A stretch of DNA of 64,000 nucleotides, taken from assembly GCA_913776255.1 (NCBI GenBank), contig CAJYLV010000027.1:27328-91327 (forward strand), written 5' to 3'. A model generated the notes under the pieces. It did no database searches and was not told the DNA's origin. It saw only the letters and a list, made by a program, of their open reading frames with translations. This document shows, one piece after another, positions 35,679 to 43,881 of the stretch (positions are counted from its first letter, which is position 1; the number at the start of each line of letters is the position of its first letter). A program made the translations under genes and the position numbers. The stretch is from an uncultured Sphingomonas sp. GTDB taxonomy: Bacteria > Pseudomonadota > Alphaproteobacteria > Sphingomonadales > Sphingomonadaceae.

Positions 35679-35709
35679 GTCAGCCCGGACTTGATCCGGG
35701 ATGACGAAG
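35679..35709. repeat. Palindromic repeat family A, half copy
   Basis: CGTCAGCCCGGACTTGATCC followed by GGGATGACGAA. One hairpin arm of family A, between the S10 gene and the DUF1176 pair. Confidence 0.65.
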
Positions 35710-35724
35710 AGGGGATGGGCCGCC

Positions 35725-36606
35725 CTACCCGCCCCGCACCGTGGCACGATAAGTCGTCACCTCATAGGTCGCACGCCGGCACTCGGCGATGACGCGCTCC
35801 TCGGCGAGCCGGAAACGCGCGCCGTCCCAGACGAACTCGCGCCGGACGCCACAATCGCGTCCGGCCGTCGCAGGTAGCAGCACCGCATAGCGGCGTTGCG
35901 CCGGCACCCACGCACCGGGCACCGGCAGATCGGCGGCGGGCTGCGCGGCCCCGGTCTCAGGCAGCACATAGGGCATGGCATCGGTGCCGCGGCACGGCGC
36001 GACGATCTCCAGCAGGCTATGCGCCGCATCCAGCCGATAGCCACGCGCGAATATCGCCGCACAGCCCTTCGCCGGCTTGCCGACCAGCTTCTCCAGCTGC
36101 TTGCGCGACAGCGTGCGTGGCGCGCGCGGGTCGACCGGCGGCACGACAATCTCCGCCGTCGCGGGTGCTGCCGTGCGGTCGTCCGACAGCGCGGCGACCG
36201 CGGCGGTCAGCCCGGTCAGCGAAGTCTGCGCCCGCACCACCCCGCCCGGCTCGGCGAGCGTCAGCACGCGCCCACGCCGCAGCGCACGGGCGAGCTTACC
36301 GGTGAGCGGCAGCGACAGTCCGGTGCCGCCGCCCGGCGCGATCAGCTCAGCGACCGTCCGACCATCGACCGCCACCGTCATCCGCGCCCCGGCCGGGACC
36401 GTCGCCGCGATCGGCACGTCGACCGCCGCCTCCGCGCCGTCGCGCCGCAGCATCACCAGCGGGTAGATCGAGGGATCGCCGCCGTCCGGCACCTGCGACA
36501 GGGCCACGCACCGCGCGCGATAATCACAGAACACCCGCCAGTCGCCCGCATCGACCGGCGCCATCGCGACCGCGGCCTGCCCCGCCAGCAGCAGCGCGAC
36601 GCTCAT
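35725..36606 (-). CDS. DUF1176-family exported protein (second of a pair)
   Basis: A 293-residue protein starting at the ATG at 36606, with a signal peptide (MSVALLLAGQAAVAMA). A Cys-containing N-terminal part (DWRVFCDYRARCVAL) and a C-terminal part with DCGVRREFVWDGARFRLAEE follow. The layout matches the DUF1176 family, whose function is not established. The start overlaps the stop of the upstream paralogue (ATGA), so the two are a tandem duplication in one operon. Confidence 0.78.
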   Translation of the reverse strand: MSVALLLAGQAAVAMAPVDAGDWRVFCDYRARCVALSQVPDGGDPSIYPLVMLRRDGAEAAVDVPIAATVPAGARMTVAVDGRTVAELIAPGGGTGLSLPLTGKLARALRRGRVLTLAEPGGVVRAQTSLTGLTAAVAALSDDRTAAPATAEIVVPPVDPRAPRTLSRKQLEKLVGKPAKGCAAIFARGYRLDAAHSLLEIVAPCRGTDAMPYVLPETGAAQPAADLPVPGAWVPAQRRYAVLLPATAGRDCGVRREFVWDGARFRLAEERVIAECRRATYEVTTYRATVRGG

Positions 36607-37697
36607 CCGCGCACTACCCGCGCCTGCCACACCGGCAGATAGTCGGGATTGCCGCGGCATTCGCCCATGCTGCGCTGCCCGGTCAGCCGCAGCTGCGTGC
36701 CGTCCCACACGAACGACTGCATCACCCCGCAGTCGCCGAGCCCGCGCCCCTTGGCATAGCTGCGCAGCACGCCGCCATCGACGTCGCCGTTGATGACGCT
36801 GTGCACGGGCGTCTGCGAGTCGGCGCCGGTTTCCTCGAACCCGGCCGGCGCATCGGTCTTCGCCGGTGTCGCCGTGCCGTCACGCACGATGAAAAGGGCG
36901 TCGATCTCGTTGTAGGCGCCCGCCGAACACGGCAGCATCACCAGCGTCGCGCCATCCGCAAGGCCATGCGCGCGCGGCTCGGGGCCCGAGAAGGTCGGGT
37001 CGCAGGCGGCGGTGCGCCGCATGGTGGCGAGCAAGGTGGGGGTCAGCGTCGCCGGCGTGCCCGCGAACGCCACCGCGCGCACGCGCGGCGCGGGCGGCGC
37101 CGCCGGCACCGCCGCCGCCGGCTTGTCGCCGCCCGCGACCAGCGCGGTCACCGTCCCCGCCCGCCGCTGCTGCGCATCGATGTAGCGCAACGCCGCCGAC
37201 GCGCCCGCCGCCGAGATCGTCCCGAGCCGCTTGCCACTCTTGTCGAGCGCCTCGATCGTCGTGGCATTGGCCAGCGCGCGCGCGATCGCCGCGGCCGGCG
37301 CGCCGCTCAGCCCGTTGCCGCCGACCGCGAACGCGCGGCCATCGATCCGCAGCGTCGCGGGCGCGTCGCCGTCCCCCTGCGGCATGTCGAGCGCCACTTC
37401 GACCGCGCCGTCCGGGCCGGCGGCGCGCGCGACCTGCATCGTCACCGCCGGAAAATCGGCATCGGTGCCGAGCGACGCCATCGCGCAGCGCGCGACATTG
37501 TCGCAGGCGACCGTCCAGTCGCGGAAGGTCTTCTGCTCGCCGGGCTTGGGCACCGCCCGATCGTCGCTGATGGTCGTCGCGGCGGCGGCGGGGCTCGCCG
37601 ATACCGCGGCGGTGGGCGTCGGCGACGGCGGCGTCTCGGCCGGCTGCCGCGAACAGGCCGCCAGCCCCAGCACGGCCGCAAATGCCACTCTTTTCAT
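36603..37697 (-). CDS. DUF1176-family lipoprotein (first of a pair)
   Basis: A 364-residue protein. The start is the ATG at 37697, which gives a lipoprotein-like signal (MKRVAFAAVLGLAACSRQ, lipobox LAAC). The longer upstream open frame is only the antisense of the LOV kinase region. The mature part has a Pro/Ala linker, FRDWTVACDNVARCAMASLG near residue 60 and the C-terminal signature DCGVMQSFVWDGTQLRLTGQ shared with its downstream paralogue. Function unknown. Divergent from the 3-hydroxyacyl-CoA dehydrogenase gene. Confidence 0.8.
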   Translation of the reverse strand: MKRVAFAAVLGLAACSRQPAETPPSPTPTAAVSASPAAAATTISDDRAVPKPGEQKTFRDWTVACDNVARCAMASLGTDADFPAVTMQVARAAGPDGAVEVALDMPQGDGDAPATLRIDGRAFAVGGNGLSGAPAAAIARALANATTIEALDKSGKRLGTISAAGASAALRYIDAQQRRAGTVTALVAGGDKPAAAVPAAPPAPRVRAVAFAGTPATLTPTLLATMRRTAACDPTFSGPEPRAHGLADGATLVMLPCSAGAYNEIDALFIVRDGTATPAKTDAPAGFEETGADSQTPVHSVINGDVDGGVLRSYAKGRGLGDCGVMQSFVWDGTQLRLTGQRSMGECRGNPDYLPVWQARVVRG

Positions 37698-37772
37698 CGC
37701 TCTGCCCCCTGTCGCTGGCGCATCGTCGCCGCGGCAGGTTAAAGGCGCGCCAACATGAATAGGAGATGGCAG

Positions 37773-38642
37773 ATGCAAGTGGTCGGCGTAATCGGCGCGG
37801 GACAGATGGGCGCGGGGATCGCGCAGGTGTCCGCCGCGGCGGGCTATCGCGTGTTGCTCAGCGACGTCGACGCGGCGCGCGCCGAGGCGGGTAAGGCGGG
37901 GATCGCCAAGCGGCTGGCGCGCGCGGTCGACAAGGGCCAGATCGACGCCGCCGCGCGCGACGCCACGCTCGCGCGGATCGAGCCGGTCGCCGGCGCCGCC
38001 GACTTCGCGCCCTGCGATCTGGTGATCGAGGCCGCGACCGAGCGCGAGGAGATCAAGCGCCGGATCTTCGCCGATGTCGGCGCGGTGCTGCGCCCGGATG
38101 CGCTGCTCGCCTCGAACACCTCGTCGATCCCGATCACGCGGCTGGCGCAGGCCGCGCCCGACCCGGCGCGCTTCATCGGTGTGCACTTCTTCAACCCGGT
38201 GCCGGTGATGGGGCTGATCGAGGTGATCCGCGGACTCGCCACTACCGATGCGACCGTCACCGCGATCGAACGTTATGCCGAGCGGCTCGGCAAGGCGGTC
38301 GTCCGCGCCAACGATGCGCCGGGCTTCATCGTCAATCGCGTGCTGATGCCGATGCTCAACGAGGCGATCTTCGCGCTCGGCGAGGGCGTCGCGACGATCC
38401 GCGACATCGACCTCGCCTGCCAGCTCGGGCTCAATCATCCGATGGGGCCGCTGACGCTCGCCGACTTCATCGGGCTCGACACCTGTCTGGAAATCATCCG
38501 CGTGCTGTTCGAGGGCACCGGCGATCCCAAGTTCCGCCCCGCCCCGCTGCTGGTCAAATATGTCGAGGCCGGCTGGTACGGCAAGAAGAGCGGGCGCGGC
38601 TTCTACGACTATTCGGGTGCGGAGCCGATCCCGACGCGCTGA
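37773..38642 (+). CDS. 3-hydroxybutyryl-CoA dehydrogenase (3-hydroxyacyl-CoA dehydrogenase family)
   Basis: Predicted NAD(P)-dependent interconversion of 3-hydroxyacyl-CoA and acetoacetyl-type CoA, in fatty-acid or butyrate/PHB metabolism. The start at 37773 follows AGGAG with ideal spacing; an ATG at 37755 is possible. The 289-residue protein has a Rossmann domain ([17 protein letters not shown]), the active-site region with [19 protein letters not shown] (catalytic His) and a C-terminal helical domain ([36 protein letters not shown]). Length fits the single-domain enzyme. Confidence 0.94.
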   Translation: MQVVGVIGAGQMGAGIAQVSAAAGYRVLLSDVDAARAEAGKAGIAKRLARAVDKGQIDAAARDATLARIEPVAGAADFAPCDLVIEAATEREEIKRRIFADVGAVLRPDALLASNTSSIPITRLAQAAPDPARFIGVHFFNPVPVMGLIEVIRGLATTDATVTAIERYAERLGKAVVRANDAPGFIVNRVLMPMLNEAIFALGEGVATIRDIDLACQLGLNHPMGPLTLADFIGLDTCLEIIRVLFEGTGDPKFRPAPLLVKYVEAGWYGKKSGRGFYDYSGAEPIPTR

Positions 38643-38720
38643 CGGCGATTCCTTCCAATGCGCCATCCTCCGGCGCGACCTTCCTTGCGCCGGAGAGTTG
38701 GGCTGCGTAACAGCCGGAAA

Positions 38721-40475
38721 ATGAGCGACAACGTGCAGCCGTCCGATCCAAACCAGCACGACGATACCGACCCCACCGGGCTTGCCGCGGGTCGACCCGC
38801 GCAGGGCACGATGGACGTCGGCGCCAGCGAGCCGATCGAACGGCCGGGGCTGCACCATTGGCGCGAAAGCACGATCACCGATCCGAATCTCCAGGATCGC
38901 GGCGGCGTGTTCTTCGCCGCGATCGAGATGACGCGGATGCCGATGCTGCTCACCGACCCGAGCAAGGACGACAATCCGATCGTCTTCGCCAACAAGGCGT
39001 TCCTCGACCTGACCGGTTATGAGGAAGACGAGGTGCTGGGGCGCAACTGCCGCTTCCTGCAAGGCGCGCAGACCGATCGCAACGCCGTCGCCGAACTGCG
39101 CGAGGCAGTGCGCACCCGCTCGTCGGTTGCGCTCGAACTGCTCAACTACCGCCGCGACGGCTCGCCCTTCTGGAACGCGGTGTTCATTGGCCCGGTCTAT
39201 GACACGCAGGGCAAGCTGCAATATTTCTTCGCCAGCCAGCTCGACGTCACCCGTCGCCGCAATTCGGAGCAATCCTACCGGCAGGCGCAGAAGATGGAGT
39301 CGATCGGCCAGCTCACCGCCGGGCTCGCGCACGATTTCAACAATTTGTTGCAGGTCGTGAACGGCAATCTCGAGCTGGTCACCCACACGCAGGATCCCGA
39401 GCGCGTGAAGCGCTATGTCGCGGCGGCGCAATCCGCCGCCGAGCGCGGCGCGAAGCTGACGCGGCAATTGCTCGCCTTCGCGCGCAAGACCCGGCTGGAG
39501 CCGCGCCCGCTCAACCTCACGCATCTGGTGTCCGAGTTCAGCGAGCTGATCGAAAGCTCGGTCAACAAGCAGGTCGACATCCATCTCAGCCTGCGCCGCG
39601 GGTTGCAGCATGTCGTGGTCGACCCCGACCAGCTCGAGATGGCGCTGCTCAACATCGTCAACAACGCCCGCGACGCGATGCCGAACGGCGGGCTGGTGAC
39701 GATCTCCACTTTGCCCCGCCACCTCAACGGCGACGCCGCCGCGCACGACCTCCCCTCGGGCGATTATGTCGTGGTGCAGGTCGAGGACAATGGCGAGGGC
39801 ATGAGCCCCGAGGTGGTGGAGCGCGCCACCGAGCCGTTCTTCACCACCAAGGGCACCGGCAAGGGCACCGGCCTCGGGCTGGCGATGGCCAGCGGCTTCG
39901 TCCGCCAGTCGGGCGGGCGGCTGGAGATCGAGAGCACGCCCGGCAAGGGCACGTTGGTGCGGATGCTGTTCCCGGTCATGCAGCCGGGCCGCCATGCCGA
40001 CAACGATCAGGCCGAAACCGAAGCCGCCACCAGCGCGCCGCGCGACGGCGCCGAGCATATCCTCGTCGTCGAGGACAATGACGAGGTGCTGGCGATCGCG
40101 CGCGAGATCCTCGAAAGCGCCGGCTACCGCGTCTCGACCGCGATCAGCGCTGAGGCGGGGCTCAAGGTGTTCGACGCGGTGCATCCCAAGGATCGCTTCG
40201 ACCTGCTGTTCACCGATCTGGTGATGCCGGGCGGGATGAACGGCTTGATGCTCGCCGACGCGATCGTCGAGCGCGACGCTGCGGTGTCGGTGCTGATGAC
40301 CACCGGCTATAACGAGGAACTGGTGGTCGGCGGCCCGCGCGCGCGCGCCACCGACGTACTGAGCAAGCCCTATCGCCGTTCCGAACTGCTCGACCGCGTC
40401 CGGCTGGCGCTCAACCGCGGCGGCGAAGGCGGCAAGCGCCGCACCCGCTCGGATTTCGGCGCGGTACAGGCGTAA
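38721..40475 (+). CDS. Blue-light sensing LOV hybrid histidine kinase
   Basis: Predicted soluble photoreceptor kinase. The 584-residue protein has a polar N-terminus (1-60), a LOV domain at about 60-178 with GRNCRFLQG (flavin-adduct Cys110), a HisKA domain with phospho-His204 in LAHDFNNLLQ, an HATPase domain (NIVNNARDAMPNGG; DNGEGM; GTGLGLAMASGFV) and a C-terminal receiver at about 455-575 (VVEDNDEV; phospho-Asp in FTDLVMPGGMNG; LSKPY). Light would control autophosphorylation and transfer to its own receiver. No partner regulator is adjacent. The start at 38721 is chosen because upstream residues are basic and unlike a LOV N-cap. Confidence 0.93.
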   Translation: MSDNVQPSDPNQHDDTDPTGLAAGRPAQGTMDVGASEPIERPGLHHWRESTITDPNLQDRGGVFFAAIEMTRMPMLLTDPSKDDNPIVFANKAFLDLTGYEEDEVLGRNCRFLQGAQTDRNAVAELREAVRTRSSVALELLNYRRDGSPFWNAVFIGPVYDTQGKLQYFFASQLDVTRRRNSEQSYRQAQKMESIGQLTAGLAHDFNNLLQVVNGNLELVTHTQDPERVKRYVAAAQSAAERGAKLTRQLLAFARKTRLEPRPLNLTHLVSEFSELIESSVNKQVDIHLSLRRGLQHVVVDPDQLEMALLNIVNNARDAMPNGGLVTISTLPRHLNGDAAAHDLPSGDYVVVQVEDNGEGMSPEVVERATEPFFTTKGTGKGTGLGLAMASGFVRQSGGRLEIESTPGKGTLVRMLFPVMQPGRHADNDQAETEAATSAPRDGAEHILVVEDNDEVLAIAREILESAGYRVSTAISAEAGLKVFDAVHPKDRFDLLFTDLVMPGGMNGLMLADAIVERDAAVSVLMTTGYNEELVVGGPRARATDVLSKPYRRSELLDRVRLALNRGGEGGKRRTRSDFGAVQA

Positions 40476-40511
40476 GCCGCACCGCCTCTCGAGCGGGGCT
40501 TCCTACACCTT

Positions 40512-40588
40512 CGTCATTGCGAGCGTAGCGAAGCAATCCAGGGCCGGATCAGGACGCCCTGGATTGCTTCGCTACGCTCGCAATGACG
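40512..40588. repeat. Dispersed palindromic repeat, family B
   Basis: CGTCATTGCGAGCGTAGCGA and its exact counterpart TCGCTACGCTCGCAATGACG close a near-perfect hairpin with a CCAGGG/CCCTGG inner stem. It lies between the convergent kinase and valS genes and could terminate both. Confidence 0.82.
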
Positions 40589-40639
40589 AGGGAGGGTTTG
40601 CGGACGGGACGGCAAAGGAGCAAACCTTCACCACCGACC

Positions 40640-43387
40640 TCACCTTAGCCGCGCCAGCGCCGCCGCGAACCGCTCGGCATCCGCGCTCTTCTCGGCGTGG
40701 TCGGCGCGCGCCTTCTCGACCGCCTCGGGCTTGGCACGCTCGACGAAGCTGGCGTTGCCGAGCCGCCCGGCCAGCGCATCGCGCTCCTTCTCCGCCGCCG
40801 CCAGCGACTTCTGCAACCGCTGCCGCTCGGCATCGAGGTCGATCACGCCCTCCAGCGCGAGCGCGAACGTCTCCGCGCCCCACAGGATCGGCGCGCGCGC
40901 GCCTTGGGCCTCGCCAGCGGTCAGCGTCACCCGCGCCAGCCGCTCGACATAGGGTGCGATCTCCGTCGGCACCTCGCCAGCGCCGGTGTGGAGCGCGATC
41001 TTCGCCCCCGGCGGCACGTTGAGCTCGGCGCGCGCGCCGCGCACCGCCTCGACCAGCTCGATCGCACGCCCGATCTGCGCGGTTGCGCCCGGATCGAGCG
41101 CCCGCGCGTCCGCCATCGGCCAGTGCGCGACGATCAGTTCGTGCTCCCGCGGGGCGAGCGCGTGCCACAATTCCTCGGTGATGAACGGCATGAACGGGTG
41201 GAGCAGGATCAGGATCTGGTCGAGCACCCAGCCCGCCACGGCCTTCGTCTCGTCGTCGATCGCACCTTTGATCAATTCGAGATACCAGTCGCAGAACCGG
41301 CTCCACACGAACTGGTAGATCGCGTTGGCTGCCGCATCGAAGCGATAGTCGGCCAGCGCGAGGTCGACCGCCTGCACCGCCGCCACCGTCTCGGCGATGA
41401 TCCACTTGTTGACCGCCAGCGTCGCGACCGGCGGCTCGATCGTCGTCGACCCGCCGATGCCGTTCGCTTGCGCGAAGCGGCTGGCGTTCCACAGCTTGGT
41501 CGCGAAGTTGCGATAGCCCTCGACGCGCTTCTCATCCATCTTGATGTCGCGGCCCTGGCTCTCCATCGCCGCCATGAAAAAGCGCAGCGCGTCCGCACCG
41601 TACGCGTCGATCAGCCCGAGCGGATCGACGGTATTGCCCTTCGACTTCGACATCTTCGCGCCGTCCGCCGCGCGGACGAGGCCGTGCAGATAGAGCGTCT
41701 TGAAGGGCACGTCGCCCATGAACTCGATGCCCTGCATCATCATCCGCGCATCCCAGAAGAACAGGATGTCGAAGCCGGAGATCAGCACGTCATTGGGGTA
41801 GCGGCCGTGGAGCTGCGCGCCCTCTAAGCCCCTCCCCTTCAGGGGAGGGGTTTGGGGTGGGGCAGTCTCGGGCGAAGGTCTCGGTGAGACATCCCCCACC
41901 CCTTCCCCCTCCCCTGAAGGGGAGGGGCTGTCCGCGTCAGGCCATCCCAAGGTCGCGAACGGCCACAATGCGCTCGAGAACCATGTATCGAGAACGTCCT
42001 CGTCCTGCCGCAACACGATGCCCTCGCCCGCTTGGCGCTGCGCCGCCTCGGCGCTCTCGGCGACGAAGATGCGGCCATCGTCGGCAAACCACGCCGGAAT
42101 CCGATGCCCCCACCACAATTGCCGCGAGACACACCACGGCTGGATGTTCTCCATCCAGTTGAAGAACGTCTTCTCCCACGTCTTCGGCACGATTTTGATC
42201 TTGCCCGAGCGCACCGCCTCGATCGCCGGCTTCGCCAGCGTCGCGGCATCGACATACCATTGGTCCGTCAGCCACGGCTCGATCACCACCCCCGAGCGGT
42301 CGCCATACGGCGTCTGGATCGTCCGCGCCTCGGCATCATGCGCGACGCCGTCCTTGTCGACCTGCGGGATCAGCACGCCATCGGCCTTCAGCCGCGCGAC
42401 GACCGCCTTGCGCGCCTCGCCGGTGGTCAGCCCGAGGAACGCGGCGGGTATCAGCCCATCGGCGGTCTGCACCACCCGCGCCTGCGCATCGAGCATGTTG
42501 AGCATGTCGCGCGCCTCGATCCCGGCGCGGCGACCGACCTCGAAGTCGTTGAAGTCATGCCCCGGCGTGATCTTGACCGCGCCCGAGCCGAGCGCCGGAT
42601 CGGCATGCTCGTCGGCGACGATCGGGATCAGCCGCCCGGTGATCGGCAGCCGAACCATCTGCCCGACCAAGGCGCGATAACGCTCGTCCTCGGGGTGCAC
42701 CGCGATCGCCATGTCGGCGAGCATCGTCTCGGGCCGCGTCGTCGCGACATCGATATGTCCCGATCCGTCCGCCAGCGGATAGCGCAAATGCCAGAAGCTG
42801 CCACGCACCTCGCGCGTCTCGACCTCCAGGTCGCTGATCGCGGTGCCGAGCCCCGAATCCCAGTTCACCAGCCGTTTGTCGCGATACAGCAGCCCACGCG
42901 CGTGCAGCTCGACGAACACCTTCAGCACCGCCTTGCTGAAGCCCTCGTCCATCGTGAACCGCTCGTTGGCCCAGTCCATCGAGCAGCCGAGCCGGCGCAG
43001 CTGGCGCGTGATCTGCCCGCCGCTTTCCGCCTTCCATGCCCACACCTTGTCGACGAACGCCTCGCGCGACAGGTCGGTGCGCTTCTCGCCCGCCGCGGCC
43101 ATCTGCCGCTCGACCACCATCTGCGTCGCGATGCCCGCGTGATCGGTGCCGACCACCCACAAGGCATCCTTGCCCTTCAGCCGCGCGTGGCGCGTCAGGA
43201 TGTCCTGCAACGTATTGTCGAGCGCGTGGCCGATGTGCAGCGAGCCGGTCACGTTGGGCGGCGGGTTGACGATCGTCCACGGCTCGGCATTCGGACGGTC
43301 GGGGCGGAACAGCCCCTTATCCTCCCAATGGGCATACCATTTTGATTCGATCGCGGCGGGGTCGAAGGTCTTGGGAAGCTCGGTCAT
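40640..43387 (-). CDS. valS: Valyl-tRNA synthetase with an in-frame palindromic insertion
   Basis: Charges tRNA-Val. The start is the ATG at 43387 ([14 protein letters not shown]); an upstream GTG at 43438 adds 17 non-conserved residues. The 915-residue protein has the HIGH motif in [17 protein letters not shown], an editing domain, [10 protein letters not shown], the KMSKS motif in [14 protein letters not shown], anticodon-binding helices and a C-terminal coiled coil. Between the conserved GWPDADS and [14 protein letters not shown] stretches lie roughly 35 extra Pro/Gly/Glu-rich residues (about 487-521) encoded by the palindrome at 41827-41929. The frame is intact on both sides, so the enzyme is probably functional. 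Confidence 0.95.
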   Translation of the reverse strand: MTELPKTFDPAAIESKWYAHWEDKGLFRPDRPNAEPWTIVNPPPNVTGSLHIGHALDNTLQDILTRHARLKGKDALWVVGTDHAGIATQMVVERQMAAAGEKRTDLSREAFVDKVWAWKAESGGQITRQLRRLGCSMDWANERFTMDEGFSKAVLKVFVELHARGLLYRDKRLVNWDSGLGTAISDLEVETREVRGSFWHLRYPLADGSGHIDVATTRPETMLADMAIAVHPEDERYRALVGQMVRLPITGRLIPIVADEHADPALGSGAVKITPGHDFNDFEVGRRAGIEARDMLNMLDAQARVVQTADGLIPAAFLGLTTGEARKAVVARLKADGVLIPQVDKDGVAHDAEARTIQTPYGDRSGVVIEPWLTDQWYVDAATLAKPAIEAVRSGKIKIVPKTWEKTFFNWMENIQPWCVSRQLWWGHRIPAWFADDGRIFVAESAEAAQRQAGEGIVLRQDEDVLDTWFSSALWPFATLGWPDADSPSPSGEGEGVGDVSPRPSPETAPPQTPPLKGRGLEGAQLHGRYPNDVLISGFDILFFWDARMMMQGIEFMGDVPFKTLYLHGLVRAADGAKMSKSKGNTVDPLGLIDAYGADALRFFMAAMESQGRDIKMDEKRVEGYRNFATKLWNASRFAQANGIGGSTTIEPPVATLAVNKWIIAETVAAVQAVDLALADYRFDAAANAIYQFVWSRFCDWYLELIKGAIDDETKAVAGWVLDQILILLHPFMPFITEELWHALAPREHELIVAHWPMADARALDPGATAQIGRAIELVEAVRGARAELNVPPGAKIALHTGAGEVPTEIAPYVERLARVTLTAGEAQGARAPILWGAETFALALEGVIDLDAERQRLQKSLAAAEKERDALAGRLGNASFVERAKPEAVEKARADHAEKSADAERFAAALARLR
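41827..41929. repeat. Palindromic element inserted inside valS (family D)
   Basis: About 103 bp with inverted ends, AGCCCCTCCCCTTCAGGGGA at the left and CCCTGAAGGGGAGGGGCT at the right, and inner arms TTTGGGGTGGGG / CCCCACCCC. It codes in frame for low-complexity residues in ValRS. No second copy was noticed elsewhere in the window. Confidence 0.85.
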
Positions 43388-43490
43388 GCGCCCGTCTGTA
43401 GCCACAGCTTTCGGCGCTGAGAAGCCGCTGGCCAACACTTGCTTAACCCCCGCCGCTTACCAGTCGGGTCAACGGGGGGCGAACGAGCCG

Positions 43491-43874
43491 ATGGGGCGAT
43501 TCCAGAACGATCACGATGAGATCCGCGCGGCGATGCAGCGATATTCCGCGCTGCTGACGCGCGGCCACGATGCGGTCGCGGCAGAGATGCTGCGCGAGCG
43601 CGTGCTCTTCTCGCACCTGCTGCACCGCCACCGCGCCGACGAGGACAATGAAACCGGCCGGACGCTGCCCGGCGCGCCGCTCGCCGCCGCGCTGGCCGCG
43701 GACATGCAGGCGCTGCTCGCCGAATATAGCGCGCACGTTCGGACCTGGCCGCCGTCGCGCATCCCCGGCGAATGGGACGATTATACCAAGGCGGTGCTCA
43801 AGCTGCAGCAGCGGATGCGGATGCGGTTGGCGTGGGAGGAGCGCGAGCTGTTCCCCCGTCTGTCCGCCGCCTGA
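43491..43874 (+). CDS. Hemerythrin-like HHE-domain protein
   Basis: A 127-residue all-helical protein. Candidate iron ligands are in NDHDEIRAAM, in LFSHLLHRHRADEDNE and in WEERELFPRL near the end, matching the H..HxxxE / HxxxE spacing of hemerythrin-like folds only loosely. Possible oxygen or nitric-oxide sensing or iron handling in the cytoplasm. The start is the ATG at 43491, 103 bp from divergent valS; no strong ribosome-binding site. The gene is convincing, the metal role tentative. Confidence 0.68.
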   Translation: MGRFQNDHDEIRAAMQRYSALLTRGHDAVAAEMLRERVLFSHLLHRHRADEDNETGRTLPGAPLAAALAADMQALLAEYSAHVRTWPPSRIPGEWDDYTKAVLKLQQRMRMRLAWEERELFPRLSAA

Positions 43875-43881
43875 CCGCGGC

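Noticed and set aside
36603..40184. 1193-codon minus-strand frame spanning the LOV kinase, dehydrogenase and DUF1176 genes
   Set aside because: Only its last 364 codons (from 37697) are a real gene; the rest is antisense to two well-supported plus-strand genes.
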